From: a virus
IMG/VR virus record: IMGVR_UViG_3300028920_000188
Location: 1-33,292 of that record
Length of the DNA stretch: 33,292 nucleotides
Direction: 5' to 3' (one strand)
Shown here piece by piece: positions 13,742-20,616 of this stretch. How positions within the stretch are numbered: the first letter of the stretch is position 1; every line of letters starts with the position of its first letter. The notes beneath the pieces were generated by a model that did not search any database, had not been told where the DNA came from, and was given only the letters and a program-made list of their open reading frames with translations. The position numbers and the translations under genes are program-made.

Positions 13742-14027
13742 AATCTACGGGGACGATGAGAAGCAGAGACTGCTGAAGGCTCTTGGCAAGGATTTCGGGG
13801 AGGCTGTTGCGGCTCGCGAATTGATGCCGATCGACCGGCGCCCGCCTTCCGACTGCAGGGCCTGCGCCGGCAAGGGCTTCCTGGGTTACTACGATAACAG
13901 CAAGGTGATCCCTTGTGTATGCGTGTTCTCAGAGATCGAAAGCTGGTACAAGGCCTGCGAGGAGCAGCGCAACGCACCGAAAGCGACAGCGGACAAGTAT
14001 AGCAAGCGTTTGCGCGGGATCGGGTGA
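13722..14027 (+). CDS. Small CxxC zinc protein
   Basis: 101 residues, ATG preceded by GAGAGGAGG (13704-13712). Residues 44-68 contain CRACAGKGFLGYY and CVCV, a partial DnaJ-like CxxCxGKG plus CxC site that would bind zinc. The rest is helical and charged, ending KYSKRLRGIG. The DnaJ-style CxxCxG repeat resembles that of the secreted protein at 9131, but this one has no signal peptide. Function unknown; probably interacts with the replication or ParB-like proteins encoded around it. Confidence 0.55.
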   Translation: MDTRTGEIYGDDEKQRLLKALGKDFGEAVAARELMPIDRRPPSDCRACAGKGFLGYYDNSKVIPCVCVFSEIESWYKACEEQRNAPKATADKYSKRLRGIG

Positions 14028-14036
14028 GGGTGCCCG

Positions 14037-14273
14037 ATGTCCTGGTCACGCCGACCGGAACCCGCGAGGCCAGAGGAGTCGGCAGAGCAGCTCGTCGGCA
14101 AGGTGTCGCGCATTTTGAACCGGAGCGGGGCTGATTACCTGGTGATCATCCGCGACGGCGAGGAATCCCGGAGCCGCTGCTATGGCGGACACTTGTGGTT
14201 GCTTGGAGCGGCTCGGGCCTGGTGCGTCGACCAGGAGCAAGGCCTTATCCGCGGAACCGAGGAGGTCTACTGA
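14037..14273 (+). CDS. Small protein, unknown
   Basis: 78 residues, ATG 10 nt after the previous stop. After a Pro/Glu-rich start it is a compact alpha/beta segment (LVGKVSRILNRSGADYLVII, then a Cys and a Gly-Gly turn). The stop TGA overlaps the SSB start (TGATG). No family recognised. Confidence 0.5.
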   Translation: MSWSRRPEPARPEESAEQLVGKVSRILNRSGADYLVIIRDGEESRSRCYGGHLWLLGAARAWCVDQEQGLIRGTEEVY

Positions 14274-14617
14274 TGAGATGCACCGGATGGTGCAATTTGG
14301 GGGCTGATCCCCAGATCACAACCAGCCGCGGCCAGGAGGGAGGGCAGGTCAACCATCGGGCCTACTTCCGGGCCGCGTTCAACCATCGGTACAAGTCCGG
14401 CGGCCGAGACATCAAGGAAACGGTCTGGATGAACTGCGTAGCCTGGGGGAGGACGGCGCGGCAGATGGAGGCCGCGAGGCTCGAGAAGGGCCAGCGGATC
14501 TACATCGTCGAGGGCAGGCTAAAGCAGCAGGAGAGGTGCGATGATAATGGCAACCAAACCCTCGCCGCCGAGCTCGTCGTCTACCAGTTCGCGATCTCGC
14601 CGCCCAAGGTCGGCTGA
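14273..14617 (+). CDS. ssb: Single-stranded DNA-binding protein
   Basis: 114 residues, ATG overlapping the previous stop by one base, with GAGGAGGT (14259-14266) as binding site. An OB-fold can be followed: N-terminal strand MRCTGWCNLGADPQI, a variable Gly/Gln loop, RAAFNHRYKSGG, then the diagnostic WMNCVAWGRTARQMEAARLE and GQRIYIVEGRLKQQ (residues ~50-83). This strand-helix-strand order with VxWgrxA...kGxxiyveGrL is the SSB signature. The acidic C-terminal tail of cellular SSBs is missing; the protein ends at the OB-fold (AISPPKVG). It coats DNA during phage replication. The 3' end overlaps the sigma-like gene by 77 nt. Confidence 0.8.
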   Translation: MRCTGWCNLGADPQITTSRGQEGGQVNHRAYFRAAFNHRYKSGGRDIKETVWMNCVAWGRTARQMEAARLEKGQRIYIVEGRLKQQERCDDNGNQTLAAELVVYQFAISPPKVG

Positions 14618-15128
14618 GCGGGAGCAGCTGGCCGCCCGGTACCTGGCGGCCTCGTGCAACCTGGCGAAGTGTATCGCCGCCTCGCTGGCGCCGGACCCGA
14701 CGCCGATCGACTGCGAGGCGATCGGCCAGGAGGCACTGCTGGCGGCGCTCGAGCGCTATGATAAGCGCTGCTCATTCCCAACGCTGCTCTACCTCATCAC
14801 AAAGCGGCGGATCGTCGACGCGATCCGCAAGGCGGCCGGGCGCGGGCGCCAGGCGCGGCCGACGATGCGCAGCCTCGAGGAGATGCGCGAGCGGGCCGGG
14901 CATTGGGCGGATCCCGTCGCGGTCCAGGAGGGAGACACCGGCGCGGTCGAGCGCTGTCGGCGGCTGTTCCGCTGCGGGTTGACTCCGCAGCAGCACGAGC
15001 TGCTATGCGTGCTGTGCCTGTGCGACGGCGATCGCCAGGCCGCCGGCGAGGTCCTGGGGATCGCCGGCACCCGGGTCAGTCAGTTAATCAGCCAGATCCG
15101 CCAGCGGGCGGTCGAGGGAGGTGTGTAG
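14541..15128 (+). CDS. Sigma-70-family (ECF-like) factor
   Basis: 195 residues. ATG 14541 has AGGAGAGG (14529-14536) upstream; ATG 14547 is an alternative. After a Ser/Arg linker, residues ~57-100 match region 2 (EAIGQEALLAALERYDKRC, then FPTLLYLITKRRIVDAIRKA), the part that binds the -10 element. Residues ~146-190 are a region 4 HTH: LTPQQHELLCVLCLCDGDRQ, then AAGEVLGIAGTRVSQLISQI. Regions 1 and 3 are absent, as in ECF factors. A phage-encoded sigma would redirect host RNA polymerase to middle or late promoters. The overlap with ssb (77 nt) couples the two. Confidence 0.65.
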   Translation: MIMATKPSPPSSSSTSSRSRRPRSAEREQLAARYLAASCNLAKCIAASLAPDPTPIDCEAIGQEALLAALERYDKRCSFPTLLYLITKRRIVDAIRKAAGRGRQARPTMRSLEEMRERAGHWADPVAVQEGDTGAVERCRRLFRCGLTPQQHELLCVLCLCDGDRQAAGEVLGIAGTRVSQLISQIRQRAVEGGV

Positions 15129-15169
15129 GTGGTGGCCAGGCTGTCGCTCAATGAGCGGAGGGATCTGGG

Positions 15170-15286
15170 GTGCATCGCCGCATTCATCGGATGTTGTATC
15201 GGGGCTGGCGGTTCGAGTGGCGCAAGGGCAAGGGTTGGCTCCCCAAGACCAGGGAGTGCCTTTTCTACGAAAGGAAGCGGGCATGA
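15170..15286 (+). CDS. Tiny basic protein, unknown
   Basis: 38 residues, GTG start preceded by CGGAGGGA (15156-15163). The sequence is very basic and aromatic: HRRIHRMLYRGWRFEWRKGK then WLPKTRECLFYERKRA. The stop overlaps the next ATG in ATGA (15283-15286), which is good support for a real, coupled gene. Function unknown; the basic, Trp/Tyr-rich make-up suggests RNA or DNA contact. Confidence 0.5.
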   Translation: MHRRIHRMLYRGWRFEWRKGKGWLPKTRECLFYERKRA

Positions 15287-15756
15287 ACGGCATACTTGCA
15301 AACGTCCAGGCCGAGCGCAAGCGGCAGGTCAAGAAGTGGGGCCAGCAGGATCATCATCCGTCTTGGTGGCTGACGATCCTGGCCGAGGAGTTTGGGGAGG
15401 CGGCCAAGGCGATCATCGAGGGCGACTTCCTTCAGTGCCATGAAGAGCTCGTCCAAGTCTCGGCCGTGGCCGCCTCTGCAGCCGAGAGCATCGAGCGTAA
15501 CAACTGGGGTGGAGAAGTCGGACTTGCCTCCCTGCAGCAGGAAGTCAAGGAGCTGGCGCAGTGCCGGAAGGCGCTGGAGTGGTATGCAGACCGGGACAAC
15601 TACAGGGACGGCAGGCCGGGAGCTCCAGATGCCGCTAAGTTGCCAACTGGGGCTGTGACTCCAATGGGCAGCGTGTGGCGCACGGATCGGGGAGATAGAG
15701 CCCGCGCCGCCTTGGAGGCCACGATTGCCGAGCGCGGGGACGGGGATGAAGGGTGA
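15283..15756 (+). CDS. MazG-like nucleotide pyrophosphohydrolase
   Basis: 157 residues, ATG with AAAGGAAG (15270-15277) upstream. The N-terminus reads ERKRQVKKWGQQDHHPSWWL followed by TILAEEFGEAAKAI; Glu35, Glu36 and Glu39 match the EExxE metal-binding motif of the all-alpha MazG superfamily. A second helix EELVQVSAVAASAAESI (about 54-70) gives the ExxD-like site, with Gln58 in place of Asp, a change common in this short phage branch. Phage MazG enzymes hydrolyse (d)NTPs or lower (p)ppGpp. The C-terminal part (75-157) is polar and not recognised. Confidence 0.65.
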   Translation: MNGILANVQAERKRQVKKWGQQDHHPSWWLTILAEEFGEAAKAIIEGDFLQCHEELVQVSAVAASAAESIERNNWGGEVGLASLQQEVKELAQCRKALEWYADRDNYRDGRPGAPDAAKLPTGAVTPMGSVWRTDRGDRARAALEATIAERGDGDEG

Positions 15757-15965
15757 GCATGGCCTATATTCGGAAGTATTACGGGGTTCCTGCCAAACGA
15801 GGCGGTAGGGTTACATGGAAAACTAGAAGCGGGGTACGCCACGGCACAATCACGAGCGCGAGTGCTTATGTGTATGTGCTCTTTGACGGGGAGCGCCGCC
15901 CAGTGCCGCTACACCCAAAAGAGGCGGGACTTGAGTACAAGGCCGAGCGCAAGGACGGTGAGTGA
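15753..15965 (+). CDS. Small conserved-type protein, SH3-like
   Basis: 70 residues; start GTG 15753 overlaps the previous stop, and ATG 15759 is an alternative. Short beta strands are evident: YYGVPAKRGGRVTWKTRSG, HGTITSASAYVYVLFDGE, then HPKEAGLEYKAER. This 'GVPAKRGGRV...G.I....LYVLFDG...HP' layout is a small beta-barrel found in phage and bacterial accessory genes. Function unknown. GC is lower than in the surrounding replication genes. Confidence 0.55.
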   Translation: MSMAYIRKYYGVPAKRGGRVTWKTRSGVRHGTITSASAYVYVLFDGERRPVPLHPKEAGLEYKAERKDGE

Positions 15966-16174
15966 TGCTACGCCGGTTGATGTGTCGTCTAGGCTTACAT
16001 TGGCCGATGATGCGTGTTGAACGCCTTCGCTTTCGAGATATCGTTTCCGGGGAGGCAGTTGGACTGTACCGATGTGCTTGCGGCAGGCACTTGTGGATGG
16101 CGACTGGAGAGTGGGCGACCTTTAGAGTGGAGAAGTCAAGTGCGTACAATCAAAATCGACGTTACTCTAGATAA
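15962..16174 (+). CDS. Small protein with CxC/His site
   Basis: 70 residues; GTG 15962 or ATG 15965, overlapping the previous stop. The start MCRLGLHWPMMRVERLRFRD leads to YRCACGRHLWMATGEWATF, with Cys-Cys-His residues able to bind a metal. It resembles the short 'Cys-Leu-Gly-His ... CxCG' phage proteins of unknown role. The 3' end overlaps the next gene by 35 nt. Lower GC than its neighbours. Confidence 0.5.
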   Translation: MMLRRLMCRLGLHWPMMRVERLRFRDIVSGEAVGLYRCACGRHLWMATGEWATFRVEKSSAYNQNRRYSR

Positions 16175-16346
16175 CGCGGCTCTCATGGCCCGCGCTGTTT
16201 TGCCGACCTTGGAGTGGACACCTGCAGTTAGTGAGTTCGTACCCGGCCTTCGCTATGGTTGGGGTGGTCTTTATCGAATACCCGATCGCCTTCTGTGCCA
16301 GTACGTGCAGCACGTGGCATACTGGATACTGACAGAAGGACGGTGA
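16140..16346 (+). CDS. Small protein, unknown
   Basis: 68 residues, GTG start with TGGAGAAG (16128-16135) upstream. It has an N-terminal strand (RTIKIDVTLDN) and a Trp/Tyr-rich C-terminal helix (LLCQYVQHVAYWILTEG). No family recognised. It overlaps the preceding gene by 35 nt. Confidence 0.4.
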   Translation: MRTIKIDVTLDNAALMARAVLPTLEWTPAVSEFVPGLRYGWGGLYRIPDRLLCQYVQHVAYWILTEGR

Positions 16347-16349
16347 CTC

Positions 16350-16493
16350 GTGATCATCCTCTACGCCTGCGGAGTGCTCATCATCTTAGGCTGTCTTGGC
16401 GGCCTTGCGAAACTGCTCTGGCCGCTGCCGGACGAGGAGCACGCGGAGCACGTGCGACGAGAGGCGTGGCGAAAATGGAGGGGTGGGAAGTGA
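16350..16493 (+). CDS. Tiny single-span membrane protein
   Basis: 47 residues, GTG start. Residues 2-25 are hydrophobic (IILYACGVLIILGCLGGLAK) and the rest is charged (DEEHAEHVRREAWRKW). The stop overlaps the GTG of the next gene (GTGA). Function unknown. Confidence 0.45.
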   Translation: MIILYACGVLIILGCLGGLAKLLWPLPDEEHAEHVRREAWRKWRGGK

Positions 16494-17323
16494 AAGACAG
16501 AGAGGGCAATGAGCGCAAGTGCGCTGCTCCGTGGTGCAAGAATGAAGAGTTCCGTATCGACGGGTACTGCTCAATCTACTGCCGTGATATGCACGACGAA
16601 CGGAAGCTCACCGAAGCCGCCGAGAAGAAGCTTGCCGAGGCGAGGGCGGAGATTGAGGAACTGCGCAAGCTGCCAACGAGGAGGATTCTAGCAAGCGCCG
16701 GGAGAGAGGAATCGGAAATGCATAGCACTGTGATCTACGACTGCGAGATCGAGAAGGCGATTGCGAAGAATGGCGAAGAACGCTTTCCAGACATCCTGTA
16801 TTGCGATGGCTGGCGGGACTTCGAGGGCATGGGCATAAGCCTGATCGGCGCATTCGACTACGTTGAGGACCGATACCGCGTCTTCTGCAAGGACAACTTC
16901 GCGGTATTCCGGGAGCTGGTGAACAATCGGCGGTGCATCGTCGGGTTCAACAGCCTGGGGTTCGACAACCCGTTGTGCAGGGCCAACGGCCTGGAGGTGT
17001 CTGACGAGCGGTCCTACGATCTGCTGAGCCAGGTATGGCAGGGGGCGGGTCTGGGTCCGAAGTGGGGTGGGCCTGCGTACATGGGGTTCAGCCTGGACGC
17101 CTGCTGCGAAGCCAACTTCGGGACCAACAAGAGCGGGCACGGGGCGATGGCACCCGTGGACTGGCAGCGGGGGAACATCGGGGCGGTAGCCGACTACTGC
17201 CTGAACGATGTGCGGTTGACCAAACTGCTGTTCGACATGGCCTGCGAGCACGGGGGCATCCGTGACCCGCGTGATCCGAGCCGGTGGCTACCGATAGCCC
17301 ATCCGGCGAAGGTGGTCTTCTGA
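16490..17323 (+). CDS. Zinc-finger / coiled-coil / 3'-5' exonuclease fusion
   Basis: 277 residues, GTG start with GGAGGGG (16477-16483); ATG 16475 is an alternative. Residues 11-31 contain CAAPWC and CSIYC, a zinc site; residues 35-60 form a charged coiled coil; residues 80-260 are an RNase H-like 3'-5' exonuclease: DxE (Asp84, Glu86), VGFNSLGFDNPL (151-162, Asp159) and YCLNDVRLT (about 236-244, Asp240). The four acidic residues of the DEDD family are therefore in place. An internal ATG at 16717 (residue 77) has a weak binding site and would give the exonuclease alone. The enzyme may proofread or degrade host DNA. Confidence 0.7.
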   Translation: MKDREGNERKCAAPWCKNEEFRIDGYCSIYCRDMHDERKLTEAAEKKLAEARAEIEELRKLPTRRILASAGREESEMHSTVIYDCEIEKAIAKNGEERFPDILYCDGWRDFEGMGISLIGAFDYVEDRYRVFCKDNFAVFRELVNNRRCIVGFNSLGFDNPLCRANGLEVSDERSYDLLSQVWQGAGLGPKWGGPAYMGFSLDACCEANFGTNKSGHGAMAPVDWQRGNIGAVADYCLNDVRLTKLLFDMACEHGGIRDPRDPSRWLPIAHPAKVVF

Positions 17324-17329
17324 TTCCTG

Positions 17330-17461
17330 ATGCTGGGCGGGACGGTGAGCCTGATCTGCATTGCCCTGGCTTTGACGCAGATTGCCAAGGCCCTGGAGGC
17401 CCAGGCCGAGCCGGGCGATGTGGAGCTCATAGAGCCGGAGCGCGAGAAGGGCGGAGCATGA
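17330..17461 (+). CDS. Tiny membrane-type protein
   Basis: 43 residues, ATG after the exonuclease. A short hydrophobic stretch (VSLICIALALTQIAKALEA) is followed by an acidic tail. Its TGA overlaps the ATG of the next gene (ATGA, 17458-17461). Function unknown. Confidence 0.4.
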   Translation: MLGGTVSLICIALALTQIAKALEAQAEPGDVELIEPEREKGGA

Positions 17462-17577
17462 TCTGGCCCTGGCAGCTGGTGCTGATCGTCGTCGACCGGA
17501 TCTGGTACCGCCTGGTATGGCGGCGCCGTAACCGGGCGCAATATAGAGAGGCCTACGGTACTCGATGGAGAATGTAG
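17458..17577 (+). CDS. Tiny basic membrane-type protein
   Basis: 39 residues, ATG overlapping the previous stop, with GGGCGGAG (17449-17456) upstream. A Trp/Leu/Val-rich start (IWPWQLVLIVVDRIWYRLVW) is followed by an Arg-rich tail. It overlaps the helicase start by 13 nt, so it is in the replication operon. Function unknown. Confidence 0.45.
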   Translation: MIWPWQLVLIVVDRIWYRLVWRRRNRAQYREAYGTRWRM

Positions 17578-18953
17578 AGCAGCTGCCGCCGCAGGATGTA
17601 GATCTCGAGTCCCAGATCCTGGGATGCTGCCTGGTCGAGCCCGAGGCCCGGGAGACGGTCTGCCGGCAGCTGGCGCCGCCGGATTTCTACCGGAGCGCAC
17701 ACCAGAAGATCTATTCCGCGCTGCTGGCGATGCACCTGGAAGGGGCCGCGATCGACGTCGGCCTGCTGCGCGTGCGGCTCCAGGAAGCCGGCAACCTCGA
17801 GGAGGTCGGCGGGGTCTGGTACTTGGCGCAGCTGATGTCCGGAGTCGCGACGACGGCGCACGTCGAGCAGTACTGCGACCGGGTGCGGGACCGGGCGCTG
17901 CGCCGGCGGGCGATCCAGGCGGCGACCGCCGTCGCCCGCAGGAGCTTCGAGGAAGGGGTGTCAACCTCTGAGATCCTCGACGGGCTGCGGGACCTGGTCC
18001 AGGACCTGGAGCGCGATCGCGACGTCGGGGGGCGCCGGCGGATGAGCGACGCCTACGCCGAGCTCGAGGAGCTCCTGGAGGGCCGGCGTAAGGATCTGAT
18101 GCACCCGACGGGCTTCGAGGCCCTGCTCGAGCTGTTGCCGGCGGGAGCGTTCTGGCCGGGCATGTACGTCCTGGGCGGGCCTCCGGGGGTTGGCAAGACG
18201 ACGTTTGCGATGCAGCTGGTCGAGGCCTGCCTGGATGATCGGCCGGAGCTCCAGGTCCTTTACGTCTCGGGCGAGATGTCCGCGGCGGACCTCTATCTCA
18301 GCTGCGCCTGCCGGCAGGCCGAGATGGACCAGGCCAGGGTGCTCTCTGGCGCGTTTTCCGAGGCCGACAAAATCGCCTTCCATCACTCATTGACAACGGT
18401 CGGGGAGCGACTGCGGCGCGTGGCCTTCTCGACCGACTTGCGCGTCTCGGAGATCCGCAGGGCGGTGCGGGAGCAACAGCCCGGCTTATTGGTCGTCGAC
18501 TACCTGCAGCTGCTCAAGCCGGACAAGGATTTCCAAATGGCCAAGGACCGGATCGATGCGGTGGCCCGGGGCATGATGGATATCCGCGAGGAGTTCCGGC
18601 GGATGCCGATCCTGCTGCTGGCCAGCCATAACCGCGGCGACGCGCGCAACCCGTACCAACCAGGGCGGGGCCTCGGCGCCTACAAGGAGACCGGTGATAT
18701 TGAGTACTCCGCGGACCGCTGCCTCAACCTCGAGTACACCAAGGACGAGTGGCAGCGCTGGAAATCGGGAGAGATTGAGTCGATCGTCGAGCTCAATCTC
18801 GTCCTCGTCAAGAACCGGCTATCGAGGCCTGGCCGGGTCGGCGTGACCTTCAACGGGGCGTTGCAGAAGTTCGTGCTCGGCAATGCCCAGCAGTACGGGC
18901 ACAAGCTGATCGACCAGGCCGCGGCGGAGGGGATCCAGGGGGAGGAGGACTGA
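17565..18953 (+). CDS. dnaB: DnaB-type replicative helicase
   Basis: 462 residues, ATG start. Residues 1-110 match the DnaB N-terminal domain (DVDLESQILGCCLVEPEARE, then YRSAHQKIYSALLAMHLEG). Residues 180-450 are the RecA-like domain: Walker A GGPPGVGKTT (204-213), the following VLYVSGEMSAADL segment, and Walker B LLVVDYLQLL (308-317), then SHNRGD and the C-terminal KNRLSRPG/VGVTFNG strand. It would unwind DNA ahead of the replication fork, working with the SSB and winged-helix protein encoded nearby. No DNA polymerase or primase is visible, so host enzymes are probably used. Confidence 0.85.
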   Translation: MENVEQLPPQDVDLESQILGCCLVEPEARETVCRQLAPPDFYRSAHQKIYSALLAMHLEGAAIDVGLLRVRLQEAGNLEEVGGVWYLAQLMSGVATTAHVEQYCDRVRDRALRRRAIQAATAVARRSFEEGVSTSEILDGLRDLVQDLERDRDVGGRRRMSDAYAELEELLEGRRKDLMHPTGFEALLELLPAGAFWPGMYVLGGPPGVGKTTFAMQLVEACLDDRPELQVLYVSGEMSAADLYLSCACRQAEMDQARVLSGAFSEADKIAFHHSLTTVGERLRRVAFSTDLRVSEIRRAVREQQPGLLVVDYLQLLKPDKDFQMAKDRIDAVARGMMDIREEFRRMPILLLASHNRGDARNPYQPGRGLGAYKETGDIEYSADRCLNLEYTKDEWQRWKSGEIESIVELNLVLVKNRLSRPGRVGVTFNGALQKFVLGNAQQYGHKLIDQAAAEGIQGEED

Positions 18954-18954
18954 T

Positions 18955-19506
18955 ATGGGCAAGGCAGAGGAGCAGATCGCGGCCTACAAGGCCAGGAGAG
19001 CGGCAGAGGCCGCGGCCAGGGCCTCGAGGCCTGCGCGGTCGTCCGCCGACCGTACCAAGTCGGTCAAGGGCAAGCGCAAGCCCGGGCCGGTCCGCGGTTG
19101 GTGGGATCTGCTCAAGCGCTGGATAGAGCACGGGGGATACGGGCGGCTGCCGGGCAAGTCGGCCAAGCTCTACGTCGTCCTGCTCAAGCTCACCAGGCGC
19201 TGCCGGCGGGCCAAGGGCGACGTCGTCGGCGAGTACAAGGGCGGGTACAGCCGCCTGGCCGCGCTATGCGGCGGGGTGCACAATGACACGGTCGGGCGCT
19301 GGATGTGGGCGCTGGTGCAGCAGGGGATGATCCGCAAGCGCCAGGTCAAGAGGGCCGTCGCCGGCGGAATGACGAGCTCGGTGATCGTCGAGGTCCTCAA
19401 CGCACCAGAGGCCAAGCCGGGCGACGATTCTGCGGGCCTGTTCGCCGGCGAGGATACACCGCAGGACAGTAGGCCTAGCGCTGCAGCTGAGTCCGAGAGC
19501 GGATAA
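18955..19506 (+). CDS. Winged-helix DNA-binding protein, replication-associated
   Basis: 183 residues, ATG with GGGGGAGGAGG just before it. After a basic Ala/Arg/Ser N-terminus, residues ~58-150 form a winged helix: KSAKLYVVLLKLTRRC, YSRLAALCGGVHNDTVGRWM, WALVQQGMIRKRQVKR and a beta wing. The fold resembles DnaD/replication-initiator or GntR-like wHTH modules. It lies directly after the helicase and directly before the candidate origin, which favours an origin-binding or helicase-loading role, though a repressor is possible. Confidence 0.6.
   Translation: MGKAEEQIAAYKARRAAEAAARASRPARSSADRTKSVKGKRKPGPVRGWWDLLKRWIEHGGYGRLPGKSAKLYVVLLKLTRRCRRAKGDVVGEYKGGYSRLAALCGGVHNDTVGRWMWALVQQGMIRKRQVKRAVAGGMTSSVIVEVLNAPEAKPGDDSAGLFAGEDTPQDSRPSAAAESESG
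19037..19051 (+). repeat. Dispersed 15-nt motif, copy 5 (exact)
   Basis: Exact GGTCGTCCGCCGACC within the winged-helix gene, encoding R-S-S-A-D-R there. Confidence 0.6.
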
Positions 19507-19574
19507 GGAGGGTAGATCTGTGGTCCTGTACGTAGGGGAGAATCGTGTCGCGCTTGACCGGCGGAATCGCCGGC

Positions 19575-19589
19575 CGGAAAAACGCGCGC
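19575..19589 (+). repeat. A-tract short repeat, copy 1
   Basis: CGGAAAAACGCGCGC; its 11-nt core GAAAAACGCGC recurs at 19950-19960 and 19963-19973. Confidence 0.45.
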
Positions 19590-19613
19590 TAGGGCGGCGA
19601 TCGCGTGGGCCTT

Positions 19614-19634
19614 CTCTCTCTCTTAGAGAGAGAG
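19614..19634. repeat. CT/AG palindromic tract
   Basis: CTCTCTCT pairs with AGAGAGAG around a CTTAG loop (8 bp). Confidence 0.5.
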
Positions 19635-19639
19635 TCCCT

Positions 19640-19666
19640 GCGAAGCTGGACGATGTCCTGCTTCGC
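19640..19666. other. Strong hairpin
   Basis: GCGAAGC-T-GGAC-GAT-GTCC-T-GCTTCGC: 7 bp plus 4 bp around one T:T mismatch, with a 3-nt loop. Confidence 0.55.
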
Positions 19667-19807
19667 GGGGGTTGGTGTTGGTCGGGAGGTGTCCTGGAGA
19701 GGGCGAGGCCTGGGTGTGCGTGTGGGGTTGGTCGGTGGGGGAAGGGTTTAGTACAAGGGGTTGTGGTTCGGTGGTTCGGGGCGGTCGATATAACGCGCCC
19801 GAATACC

Positions 19808-19845
19808 GCATCCAACCAGCTGGCAGGCGCTTGCGGGTTGGATGC
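19808..19845. other. Inverted repeat with inner pairing
   Basis: GCATCCAACC (19808-19817) pairs with GGTTGGATGC (19836-19845), 10 bp; inner bases 19818-19835 allow further short pairing. Confidence 0.5.
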
Positions 19846-19947
19846 AACGCAACATACCGTTGATTATCGGACGTTGGGGCCAGACCCCCAGCGCTGCCTG
19901 GCTGCGCGCGTGCACTCCCGGCCTTTTGTGCGTGAGATTTCAGCGAT

Positions 19948-19974
19948 CGGAAAAACGCGCGCGAAAAACGCGCC
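19948..19974 (+). repeat. A-tract short repeats, copies 2 and 3
   Basis: Two adjacent copies of GAAAAACGCGC with starts 13 nt apart, about 30 nt before the small terminase start. Confidence 0.45.
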
Positions 19975-20001
19975 GGAAGGCCGCGCCCTGGGGGCCCGGC
20001 T

Positions 20002-20616
20002 GTGAGCGCCCGCAAGCCGCGCTCGGACAAGGGCGGTACGCACGATATGACGCCGGCCGGCCGCGAGCAGTGCGCCCTGGGGGCCACAAAGCACGGGGTG
20101 TACGCATTCCTCCGGAGCGGCATGTTGCCCGGCTGCCAGCAGTGCCCGCTGGGCGAGGAGTGCGACAGCTACCACATCGAGCACTTGAGCTGTCCGGTGA
20201 TGAGCCAGCAGATGGAGGCGGTCGTCCAGGCGGTAACGCGCGAGAGCTGGATCAAGGACGCCGATAGTCCCCTCGTGATCGAGTACGTCAAGACGACGAT
20301 GGTCCTGGCCCTCATCGACCGCGCGGTCGGGATCGACGGGCCGCTGCTCACATACAAGGGCGTGCAGGCCAAGGAGCCCAAGAAGCCCGGCGAGGCCTAC
20401 GAGGTGCCCTGCGTTTTGCACGACGTACACCCGCTGCTCAAGCTCAAGGCCGGGTACACCAAGGCCCTCGCAGCGCTCAGCGAGCAGCTGGGCTTGAGTC
20501 CCAAGGCCCGCAAGATGCTCGGCACATTCAAGCCCGACGAGAATGCCAAAGAGGCCGATTACGAGGAGATCGCCGGCGAGCAGTCGGCGGACGACCAGGA
20601 GGAGGATGCCAAGTGA
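20002..20616 (+). CDS. Small terminase subunit candidate
   Basis: 204 residues, GTG start. Residues 32-65 contain GVYAFLRSGMLPGCQQCPLG and further Cys/His residues (CQQCPLGEEC, then CPV), probably a zinc site. Residues ~55-115 are helical and 145-175 form a helix LKLKAGYTKALAALSEQLGL followed by SPKARKML, a segment common in P27-type small terminases. The C-terminus is acidic. It precedes the large terminase by one small gene, the usual order, and would recognise the packaging site for DNA loading. The remaining doubt comes from the absence of a clear HTH. Confidence 0.55.
   Translation: MSARKPRSDKGGTHDMTPAGREQCALGATKHGVYAFLRSGMLPGCQQCPLGEECDSYHIEHLSCPVMSQQMEAVVQAVTRESWIKDADSPLVIEYVKTTMVLALIDRAVGIDGPLLTYKGVQAKEPKKPGEAYEVPCVLHDVHPLLKLKAGYTKALAALSEQLGLSPKARKMLGTFKPDENAKEADYEEIAGEQSADDQEEDAK
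20582..20596 (-). repeat. Dispersed 15-nt motif, copy 6 (14/15)
   Basis: Minus-strand copy inside the 3' end of the small terminase-like gene, encoding S-A-D-D there. Confidence 0.55.

Larger units (their letters stand above)
19507..20001. other. Non-coding block: candidate origin or packaging region
   Basis: About 495 bases without a convincing gene, between replication and packaging genes. It holds a CT/AG dinucleotide palindrome (19614-19634), a strong hairpin (19640-19666), a G-rich stretch (about 19667-19780) with a potential G-quadruplex (three or more G at 19711, 19722, 19738 and 19745 on the + strand), a 10-bp inverted repeat (19808-19845) and three copies of GAAAAACGCGC (19577, 19950, 19963). 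A weak -10-like TATAAC is at 19789. Iterons, A-tracts and strand asymmetry suggest an origin; nearness to the small terminase suggests a pac/cos site. Confidence 0.5.
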
